NCBI GenBank assembly: GCA_027946365.1
Contig: JAPEUQ010000017.1
Coordinates: 248,001 to 312,000, forward strand
From: Kalmusia sp. IMI 367209
Taxonomy: Eukaryota > Ascomycota > Dothideomycetes > Pleosporales > Didymosphaeriaceae
Direction of reading: 5' to 3'
DNA: 64,000 bases
The position numbers and the translations under genes were made by a program. Of the stretch, positions 33,105 through 42,373 are shown piece by piece. The notes beneath the pieces are model-generated. The model was not told the origin of the DNA. It made no database searches and saw only the letters and a list, made by a program, of their open reading frames with translations. Numbering within the stretch: position 1 is the stretch's first letter; each line of letters opens with the position of its first letter.

Positions 33105-35079
33105 ATGGCTTCAGATACTTTGATACCGGAGACTCGCGTCCTTGCGATTGCCAGCCATGTAAGAGTCATGCGCGCACTCACCACGAAGTCTGCTTGACTA
33201 ACCTAGGATAGGTGGTTCATGGGTAAGTAACGTTGTACGAGCAGGGAGCACCAATAGCTGATTACACTTAAGCTATGTTGGCAACAAGATGGCTACGTTT
33301 GTCATGCAATCGTTAGGCTGCGATGTTTCCGCTATCAATACTGTGCACTACAGTAAGCATTCCCCGATGAGTATGTCCTGGCAGGACCGCGAATGAACTT
33401 GCAGGTAATCACCTTGCATATCGGCAAGTGAAAGGCACCAAGGCATCACCAGATCAGATCCTCGACCTCTACGAAGGCCTCCGACAATCGAATCTAAGCA
33501 ACTTCGACGTGTTGCTCACCGGATACATGCCCAGTGCCGCGGCAGTGCAGGCTATAGGCAAGATTGGCCGGGATATCAAGTTCAATGCTGGGACGAAACC
33601 TGGGAGCTTCTTCTGGGGTGAGTTGGCGCTAGGCTGGCATGATCACACAGGGCTGAGGGCTGAGAGGGTACGCCGTAGTACACGGTTGCAAAGCATCTGA
33701 CGCTTGCCCTTTGTCCCTACATCTAGCAGTGTGCTTATGATTGGGCCCAATCAGCAACACTAACATGTTTCCATACGATTTTGCTAACAATTCACAGTGC
33801 TCGACCCAGTAATGGGCGATAATGGAAAGCTTTATATACCAGAAGATGAGGTACCAGAATACAAGACACTTCTTCGGGAAGCAGATCTCATCTTGCCCAA
33901 CCAATTCGAAGCTGAGTATGTTTACCCTTGAGCAACGCAAATCGTCTAGCAATAGACTCACTAAAATGAAGGCTGCTATCCGAAACGACCATCACCGACC
34001 TCAATTCCCTTGCGGCTGCGATCCAAGTACTCCACAAGACATACCAGGTACCACACGTAATAATCACATCACTCCGCTTAACTCGCGACAATCGAACCGT
34101 ACCTTCTCGAGTGCCTTCACGAACACCTTCGAAACCATCCTCGGCAACTGCGTCAGGTCAACAAACACCTACAGAATCTCCGCACCTGGACCCAGCCAAG
34201 ACACATCCTGCATCGCTTACCACTCAAAATGCCGACGAGCAGCGGCCATCATCAGACGCTGGAGCATCATCCCCACAACCTCCGGCAGAAGAGGAGGAAA
34301 TCAAGAACATAACCATTATTGGCTCAACAGCAACCTCCGACTTCAAACCCCGACTTTTCCGCATAGACACACCCGAACTCCCCCTCTTCTTCTCAGGCTC
34401 GGGTGACATGTTCGCCGCCCTCACCGTCCCGCGCCTCATCGAAGCCGTCCACGCCTCCTCCACACCAGATCTCGCATCGAAGCCTAGTTGGCGTTCCCCT
34501 GACGACGTGCCCGCCGATGAACTCCCACTAGCTAAGGCCTGCCAAAAGGTTCTCGCAAGCATGCAGAGCATACTACACAAAACGACTGTGAGGTGCCAGG
34601 AGAAGATGAAGGCTTATGATGCGAGGGCAGAAAAGGAGGGGTGTGGGCAGGGCGATGAGGCAGAGGAGGAGAAGGCTAAGCGGAGGCATTTGGCGCTAAT
34701 GAATGCGAGTGAAGTGACGGTGCCGAGATATAGCAGGGAACTCGTTGATCCTCCAGACTTGGAGAAGTTCAGACCACAGGCTGTGGTGGAAGGGAGTCGA
34801 GTCCCGGAGAGTGTTGGTACGAGGGAACCTGACGAGCTGCAAGTGGTACATTTGGGAGTGGGGAAGGCCGGGGAGGGGGCGGTGCAGGTTGTGGAGGGGA
34901 GAAGTAAGGGTACAATTTGGGAGGCGCTCTCGAGATACCATTTTGCAACTGCATTAGCGTATGGAAAGTTGATAGAAGCTTCGGCATTTTTCCGCGTCGA
35001 GGCTATTTTCATAATAAACGATCCTAAACTCCTTTGTCCCCTTTCGTATCCCTGCACTTGTAAATACCTTCTGTCGTGA
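33105..35079 (+). CDS. BUD16: Pyridoxal kinase (Bud16/PdxK family), 6 exons including an 11-nt exon
   Basis: This enzyme phosphorylates pyridoxal, pyridoxine and pyridoxamine with ATP in the B6 salvage pathway, in the cytosol. Exons are 33105-33158, 33212-33222, 33273-33352, 33405-33617, 33798-33915 and 33972-35079, giving 527 residues. Exon 2 (GTGGTTCATGG) is needed to read ASHVVHGYVGNKMATFVMQ, the conserved N-terminal substrate loop. Other family motifs are LLTGYMPSAAAVQ, VLDPVMGDNGKLY, LILPNQFEAELLS and FFSGSGDMFAAL (the ATP-binding, catalytic-aspartate loop). The protein is much longer than the 300-350 residues typical of the family. There is a Ser/Thr/Pro-rich insert of about 65 residues (34105-34300), an acidic insert after the active-site loop, and a tail. 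The last 30 or so residues look untypical, so the true 3' end could involve an undetected intron. Its stop is 15 bp from the dUTPase stop. Confidence 0.88.
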
Positions 35080-35094
35080 TTGTCGTGACTAAAT

Positions 35095-35957
35095 TCAAAC
35101 ACCATTGACAGTAGCAGTTGTAGGAGCCACACCCCCGAACCCTCCTGTGCTGCCAAAACCGCCTGCGCCCCGTACACTCTCCTCGAGCTTCTCGACAACG
35201 ACGACTTCGGGCATTACGATCTAGCCCCTTGTCAGTATATCCGTCCAAATTAACTATACTTCTGCCTCCAACATACCTTCTCAATGATGAGCTGTGCAAT
35301 CCTATCTCCAACCTTAATCTCAAAGTCGGTCTCAGACAGATTCGCTAATATAACGCCGACCTGGCCGCGGTAATCAGCGTCGATGACACCCGCCATAGTA
35401 TCGATGCCGTGCTTGGCTGCGAGGCCTGAGCGGGGAGCCACACGTCCATCTATTCCCAAGCAAGTCAGCAAACCAATTGTGCTCCTCCATTTTCACTTGA
35501 TGATCCATTCGGAAGGGTATGAACTCACATGTACCGGCCGGGACCGCAATGCTGATATCTGTATCGACCCTCGCCCGCCCCCGTGCAGGAATCACAACAT
35601 CCCTCGCGCTATATAGATCGTGTCCCGCCGCGAATGCGCTTCCCTTGGTCGGGGCGCGGGCCTTATCGCTAAGTAGCTGCACTTGGAGGGCTTGTTCAGC
35701 AGCTGCGGCGGCGGCGACGCTGGGTGCGATGGGAGCAGGTGGCTGGAGAGACATGGCGAGCGGAGTGGGTGTTGCGGTACCTTGAGGCGCAATTAGCAAT
35801 TGTGGAAGAGTGTGCTGGTTACGAACTTACCGGAGTCGGAGGCGCGGGGCAGCGTAGATCCTTGATTGAGGGTCGAGGGCTCGATCACTTTTGTGCGTTT
35901 TGGGAGCGGGGACGAGGGTAGCGAAGGTGGCTCGTGTGGTACGGGTGTGGAAGACAT
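35095..35957 (-). CDS. DUT1: Deoxyuridine 5'-triphosphate nucleotidohydrolase (dUTPase), 4 exons
   Basis: dUTPase hydrolyses dUTP to dUMP and pyrophosphate, keeping uracil out of DNA and feeding thymidylate synthesis. Exons on the minus strand are 35957-35831, 35780-35529, 35449-35277 and 35220-35095, giving 225 residues. All five trimeric dUTPase motifs are present: AGHDLYSA (1), PRSGLA (2), [15 protein letters not shown] with the catalytic Asp (3), RIAQLI (4) and the flexible [10 protein letters not shown] arm (5). An N-terminal extension of about 80 residues, Pro/Ser/Ala-rich, precedes the core; it could be regulatory or a targeting sequence. The start [14 protein letters not shown] is the last upstream ATG compatible with the exon. 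An ACGCGT box 76 bp upstream suggests G1/S expression. The gene converges on pyridoxal kinase. Confidence 0.95.
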
Positions 35958-36991
35958 TTTGCAAGAATTGGGATGGAAGGCGGTGAGGGTACGTGGGAAG
36001 ATGGCGGAGGAGACGCGCTGGAAGTGGGGCGGACGCGTCGAGGGGGTAGGTACGTGTTGATTGGTTGAGAGGGGATGTCTTTCGGGACACGGATTTACAT
36101 GAATTGATTTAGGGATTTTCGATTGATCACAGACATAGCTCAATTGGTGAAATCTTTTTCTAGAGACAATCTTGCATGTGTGCCATATTTAGCAGGTCCC
36201 GCTCCTGCACTTTGTGGATGTCAAGACACTCTATGCTAGACAACGAGTCCGAGTCGATTCAAGATACTCGACTGGCAAAAGACATACTTACGAATGCTAA
36301 TGTCAATTTCCTAGAGTCAGTAGAGTAATTTTGAGACATTGTAGGTTCGCCGCCGTCGACTGTGTGTCTACGCTACTAGGTTGGTGCGTACAGCTCCTAA
36401 CAGTCACTTCTGATCATACCCAACATCAAATCCTTATACGAAGCCCACTCATGTTCCCATTTCGAGTCAGTGATAATGGGCACACATCCCACTGCCAGGC
36501 TCAACAGCCGAATCGCTTACACATTCACGCCAAGGTCAGCCTCAGCTTGGCCACCTAGCGTGCTCTTGCACGCTTTCGAGCTCTACACCAAAAATAACAT
36601 TAGCTTGCAGACACTCAAAGGCTACGCAAGTACAGCGCGCATAGGCTATCGCGGGCCTACGAGTATCTATAACAAGAAATGTCGAGGAACGAGATAGACA
36701 CTCAGGCAGACGACACCGCATTGAGCAAGGCAAAGAAAGCTTAGCATATCTCGTATCTGCCACAAACATCCTCTTCAGCTCCTAGTGTAAGCCATTACAC
36801 AACAGTGCTACTTTAAGATCATGTAGCGATGACTATGACACTGCTCACACCGCCTCATATTTGCCCGGAGCATCTATTCGCTCCCTACCTTTACGGGATA
36901 TTTTAAAAAAGGGACCGTTTGCTCTCGATGGGTCCAGCATCCGGCTGAGCTCCTCTCTTTGCCCTTCTTCGAACAGAACGGTTCAACAACT
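35958..36991. other. Intergenic, dUTPase promoter to effector candidate
   Basis: About 1 kb that holds the promoters of two divergent genes. It includes the ACGCGT box at 36033-36038. A tRNA-like A-box sequence near 36137 is discussed and rejected elsewhere. No further gene is supported. Confidence 0.4.
36033..36038. promoter_or_regulatory. Candidate MluI cell-cycle box (MCB) upstream of dUTPase
   Basis: ACGCGT lies 76 bp upstream of the dUTPase start codon, with a second partial GACGCGC about 20 bp nearer the gene. dUTPase is co-regulated with replication genes through such boxes in yeasts. The same hexamer occurs upstream of PCNA 4 kb away. It is suggestive only, because the hexamer is common in this window. 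Confidence 0.4.
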
Positions 36992-37460
36992 ATGTCATTC
37001 CTACTCACAACTATAACGGCAACCTTGGCCCTCAGCGGAGCCGCCTATAGCGCAGACTGCGAACAGTCAAGCGCTTTCCTTTGCGTCGAAGCCGGCGGCA
37101 CCCTCGGCCGTATTCAACACTATTGGGACGCCCGAGCCGACTATTGCGGCCGCGACCTTTGGAAGTCACAGGGCTGCTACAAGTACAAGCCTGCAGGAGG
37201 CTGGCCCCCGATCCACATCCAAAACAACTGGCTAGGCGGCAATAACCAGCAAATATGCTGGGACGCACTTGAGAATATAATTACGCGTAAGTCGAGATGA
37301 ACTTGCCTATATGCATTGACTGCGACGTGCTGAATTTGGTCTTTGCGTAGAATGCAGGGACAAGGAGGCTGAGGCCTATGGAGTGTACAATTACAATGGC
37401 CAGAGGTATCGGATGGGAGCATGCCAGGGGAAAGACATCTTCAATCCGTGTGATCCGTGA
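36992..37460 (+). CDS. Small secreted cysteine-rich protein (effector candidate), 2 exons
   Basis: A 134-residue protein from exons 36992-37286 and 37351-37460 (64-nt intron, phase 1). The first 20 residues, MSFLLTTITATLALSGAAYS, form a clear signal peptide with likely cleavage before ADCEQ. The mature chain has eight cysteines, at residues 23, 31, 52, 62, 89, 100, 123 and 132, enough for four disulfides, and is rich in Trp, Tyr, Gly and Asn. It has no membrane segment or GPI signal. I recognise no domain. Size, secretion and cysteine content are those of fungal apoplastic effectors or small secreted virulence and antimicrobial proteins, but function is not shown by sequence. An in-frame ATG at 36959 would spoil the signal peptide, so 36992 is preferred. 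It sits between two ~1-2 kb gene-free stretches. Confidence 0.8.
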
Positions 37461-39529
37461 TGATACGGTAAGCCACACACCACTCCTACATGGAAAAGAA
37501 AAGCGCAGCTAATATCAAAGTAGCGAGCTTGCCGAGTATTCGGTCTGCAGCATCGACGTGTTGAACTGAATGTTGAGCGAATTCGGTTATGTGGAACGAG
37601 AGTCGCTTATTGGTGTGTGCGTTGTTGGCCCTTTTTCGTTTTCGTTGAGGTTGGCGTCGAAGCCATGTAAGCATGTCTGCCCAAATCCGTTTTACTCGAA
37701 TCTTAAGAGCCTGAGAAAACAAGTTGCCACACCTGCGCGGGATTGTCTTGTGGTTTTATGACTCGTTTCTTTGGGCGATGAAGTCAGGGAGGATGGAACC
37801 TTCAAGTCCCTCTTGACGACTGATGGAGGTTGAGCTGGGGACAGAATGTTGACTGTTGAGAAGAGTTTGATGTCGAGAAAATTGACGAAGGTGTCATGAG
37901 GTGGGTGGAGTGAGCACTAGCATACAGCACATGGTGACCCACGCCTCCAACAGCACGACATCTGTCAGCATCTCATGATCCCCACGTTGTACCCACGGGG
38001 CAGACGGTCCAGACGTGCTTCAGGTGGTAGGTTTGCCGGTGTACACCGGCACTAGACGATGTCCCCATGAAGGGATGCTGGTCTACGCGTCAGGATCCAC
38101 CTCCGTAATTCTACTCCAGACTTTTTTCACCACATCATTCAAATATAAACTACTAGACCTAGTGTCGTCGGCGCCGAGGTCACTGCCGAACTCGCGTGAC
38201 TATAAGGAACTTGCGGCTCTGGTGATCCCCACCATCAGCAGAGCCTCAACGCCACTAGAGCAGGACCGAGGAAGTGCCTAGCGGACCCCGCAACCAGCCA
38301 GATCCAAGCCAATCACTGCCGTCACTATGCTCGCGCCGACTCTAGCACCATAAGAAATCTTCCCGATAGTTTTTCCAAGCATTGATCAAAACTCGATAGC
38401 TTCCCGCTAAGCCCAGGATAGACTCCCCTCATGGATGCCGAGAACGTGCTAGAACGCGAAGACTTGCCATGCAAAAGCTTCCCACGGGCATCTAGCGGAG
38501 GGCGGACCACACCCCCGCCGTGGTCGAGACGCGAATGTCATCTCCCACTCTTCTACTGTCCCCAGGCGCTCTCCGCGCCGACATTTTGCCAACACAGCAG
38601 GCCAATCTAGACAAGCACGCTTGTTCCAAATAGCTCAAATGGCTTGAGTGTTGAGGAACGTCTGCTGCGAAGCACTGCAGGGACAGCATCCGTAGATTCC
38701 GGAGTGCTTGAGAAGAGGCCAATCTACTTCAGTTCAGACGCGCAGTATGCTACTCGTGCCTTGAGCGGAGTGAAGTCGCTGATCGATCCGACCCAGGGTT
38801 TCTCGCATGCATTACACCGTCAGCTTTAATGAAAAGCTTCGCATGTGGTACTGCCAATTGCGAAGGAGAGCCTAGACGAAGCGGGTTAGCTGGATCCCCG
38901 CAATGGACGCATGCAAGCACGCTAAGCATCGGCAAGACGTAGCCTCCGAGCTTGATCGCGCCACCCACCTTCACTTCTGGTTTACCGCGGCACATGGTTC
39001 GCAGATCCTGCGTCATGATCATTGGTGACGATGGTATCTTTGTACATGCTGTACCGTGTTCATGCTTCCCTGCTGTGCGACGCTTGATGCATCAACAACT
39101 AAGTTTAGAATCTCGAGAATCGATTTGAGTACCGATTTGAGTCCTCACATTTGAAACCCCGTCAAGCTGCCCCATATTGACCCCTGGGGTCAGCACCCCA
39201 TCGTACATCAAAATGCGGACTCCCTCCACGCGCTAGCAGTGCACTAGACGCACGGCTCCCCGTCCGTTGGCGTGGCCATTGTTTGAGATCACCCAATCGT
39301 CGCTCTAGCGCCATGTCCCCAGCAATTCCAGCCTCTGATGGCTTTGTGGCCCATGGGCCTCCAGGTTCTGCTGGGCCCCGAGAGCCAGGTCTACTTAAAG
39401 GTCCGTCGACCCTCTCCATGGGTTGTCTCTCATCAGTTCCACGCCTTTTGTGGCTTTCCATCGTTCCATATATCACTCTCTCCAATCACTCCTTGAAGGC
39501 CTATCATTCCTTGAAGGTGATCGCCAAAC
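37461..39529. other. Intergenic, effector candidate to sugar transporter
   Basis: About 2.1 kb without a supportable gene; short frames on both strands have no motifs. The last 350 bp, GC-richer, probably forms the transporter promoter and contains two CTGGGG-type sites. Confidence 0.4.
39184..39322. promoter_or_regulatory. Two candidate CreA/Mig1 sites upstream of sugar transporter
   Basis: CTGGGG at 39184-39189 and its reverse CCCCAG at 39317-39322 fit the CreA consensus SYGGRG and lie 210-350 bp upstream of a hexose-transporter-type start codon. Carbon catabolite repression is common for such genes. The motif is short and expected by chance, so this is weak support. Confidence 0.25.
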
Positions 39530-41258
39530 ATGGCCATAGGGATAAAGAAGCCTGAGGGCGTTGTTGGTTCAGCATGGCCCGCCATCTGTATCGGATTATT
39601 CGTTGCTTTCGGTGGTGTGCTTTTTGGGTATGTTGACTCTTCCTTCTAAGCTGAACCTATATAAAGCAGTTTCTGACGGAGATTAGTTATGATACTGGTA
39701 CCATTGGTGGCATCTTGGGCATGAAGTACTGGCGCAATCAATTCTCTACCGGCTACGTCAACTTAACAGACAACGAAAAGGACGTGACCTCGAGTCAGAC
39801 ATCGACAATCGTCTCCATCCTATCTGCTGGCACGTTCTTTGGAGCTTTGACAGCAGCTCCCGTGGCTGACTGGGTCGGTCGACGACTTGGTCTTGTTGTA
39901 TGCACTATCGTCTTCTGTGTTGGTGTTATCCTACAGACGGCCGCAACGGCTATCCCCATGTTTGTTGCTGGCCGTTTCTTCGCAGGTTACGGTGTGGGTA
40001 TGATCTCAGCCACGATCCCACTGTATCAGTCCGAAACTAGTCCCAAGTGGATTCGAGGCGCAATCGTCGGTTGCTATCAGCTCGCAATCACGATTGGTCT
40101 TCTACTTGCTGCCATCGTGGACAATGCTACAAAGAATCGGGATGACAGCGGTTCTTACCGGATCCCCATCGCTGTACAGTTTGCGTGGGCTATTGTGATC
40201 TTCGTGGGCTGCATTTTCCTGCCCGAGACGCCTCGATGGTACATCAAGAAAGGAAGACCTGAAAAGGCTGCCCGGTCCCTTTCGAAACTGAGGAGGCTTG
40301 ACGTCGAGCACCCGGCTCTCCTCGAAGAACTCGCCGAAATCACCGCTAACCACGAGTACGAGCTTTCATTGGGCAAGTCTAGCTACATTGACTGCTTCAA
40401 GGGCATCCTCGGATACCGACTACTTACTGGCTGCTTGCTCCAGGCTCTCCAGCAACTGACTGGTGTCAACTTCATCTTCTACTACGGTACCAAGTTCTTC
40501 CAGAATGCCGGCTTCACCAACCCATTCGTCATTTCTATGATTACTTCATCCATCAACGTTGCCTCAACGTTCCCTGGACTGTACCTGGTCGAGAAGTGGG
40601 GCCGTCGCAACCTTCTACTGTTTGGCGCTACCGGTATGGCTGTCTGTCAATTCATCGTCGCCATCACTGGTACAGTCGTCGGAACTTCCAACCCAGCCGC
40701 CCAGAACGCCATGATTTCCTTCGTCTGTATCTACATCTTCTTCTTCGCCTGCTCCTGGGGACCTGTCGCCTGGGTCGTCACTGGTGAAATCTTCCCGCTC
40801 AAGGTGCGCGCCAAGTCGCTCTCCATGACCACAGCATCCAACTGGCTCCTCAACTGGGCCATCGGATAGTAAGTTTTCCATCTACGCCTTACATCTGCTC
40901 AGACTAACAACATTCTAGTGCTACTCCTTACATTGTCGATTCTGGCCCCGGCAACGCCAACCTCGGCGCCAAGGTGTTCTTCATCTGGGGCGGTTGCTGC
41001 TTCATCTGCATCTTCTTCGTCTGGGGCATGATCTTCGAGACCAAGGGGCTTGCTCTCGAGCAGGTCGACGAGCTCTACGCCAAGGTGCCGCATGCCTGGC
41101 AATCCAAGGGCTTCCAGCCGTCTGTCTCTTTCCAGGATGTCCAGGATATTCGTGCCGATAACAGGAACATGTCGCTCGCTGAAGTAGAGCAGGAAGCTGT
41201 TCGTAAGAGGAGTGTGCAGTACAACGAGGGTAGTGGACCGCTTACTGAGAAGGTTTGA
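39530..41258 (+). CDS. MFS sugar (hexose) transporter, 3 exons
   Basis: A sugar:proton symporter or facilitator of the plasma membrane. Exons are 39530-39627, 39687-40868 and 40919-41258, with introns of 59 and 50 nt, giving 539 residues, the usual length. Family signatures in order are GGVLFGYDTGTIGGI in TM1, DWVGRRLGL between TM2 and TM3, AGRFFAGYGVGMIS, FLPETPRWYIKKGR (PESPRW type) before the central loop, LQQLTGVNFIFYYG in TM7, EKWGRRNLLL, and WVVTGEIFPLKVRAKS with FETKGLALEQVDELY near the end. The closest relatives are probably fungal high-affinity glucose transporters (HXT/RCO-3/HGT type). The missing long cytosolic C-tail argues against an Rgt2/Snf3 sensor. The start at 39530 gives MAIGIKKPEGVVGSAWPAI. 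Substrate is inferred only from family. Confidence 0.93.
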
Positions 41259-42373
41259 TGCGGCTGGTAGATCGTGACGGTATGATATGATCCTTGCTGG
41301 GTTTTTACTCGCACTACACTTGTTGATACGACAACCATTACTTTTGGTACTCTATGTAAATAGCTATTCTTCCTATGAATAACATGTTCAAACAATATCT
41401 GCTTCTCATTTTGCAGCACTTGCCAACTTCAGGAAGTCTGATGCTCACGAGTGACGCATGCTGATCGATTACGCTAACGCTTGTCTAGTGTCACCAATCG
41501 GCCACGAACGCCGTAGAAGCTATGGGTAGTCTTGCGTCACATATCGACTACGATGCATTCCCCGCACCAAGATCGACACGATGTACGCTGCACGATGTCA
41601 CTGCCTTGGAACGTCATGAGCTTGGCTACCAAGGCGTCATTAGCTCCAGTCTACGTTAGGATCGATGTCAAGTGAAGTTCATCAAGCATTATTGCAGAAA
41701 AGATCTAAGTGTGGGAATGTGATTTTGCAGATGACCTACAGATGAAGTGGGGAATATGTTAGATTACCATTCAATCTTGCTTTGATCAACTCATAAATAT
41801 GAGAGAACCCTTTTCCCTTATTTATTCTATTTCTTCATACTTCAACGCATCATCTCAAATCTATTACGACTGGTTATCAAGGCATCGAGAGTAGTACGTT
41901 ATGTTACGTGTGATTGATCATGGGTAATATTGTTAATATTGTGAGGCTGGTTGAAGCTATAGCGAAACGTTTCCTCTAGTCCTCCATACACATCTGACCC
42001 CGTCGATGGTAATTATCTACTTCTCACCTTCTAGTACAATACATTCCTGGTTATTTATGAAGAGCCCTGAATCGTGCTCATGGATAAAGCTGAGCACGTA
42101 AGCCAATGAGGCTGCGGTATGAGGCTGAAAACTCCATGTTGTTGCACGTGCCCCGCTTGAGCTGACAGCTGCCTAGAGCTCGGCTTTTACCTCACATCGA
42201 GCATGCTGATATTAATTCAAACACAGGGATCGTGCAAATATCTAGGTGGCAAGTCTGACAAGTAAGTTCACGCACTATTCTACCTCTCATGGTGAGCCTC
42301 GGTAGTAACTAGTATACAGCACCAGAAATTACTTTCTAGTAACGAACAGTTGTTGTGCTCTACAGCAGATGCA
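41259..42373. other. Intergenic, sugar transporter to HET gene 1
   Basis: About 1.1 kb, AT-richer, with the transporter 3' end and the promoter of the first HET gene. No supported frames. Confidence 0.4.

Noticed and set aside
36130..36220. tRNA-like sequence: TAGCTCAATTGGT followed about 60 bp later by GCAGG-TCCCGCT-CCTGC
   Set aside because: The D stem does not pair, the T loop is not TTCRANY, and the 7-nt ends do not form an acceptor stem. It could be a decayed tRNA, but I cannot support it.
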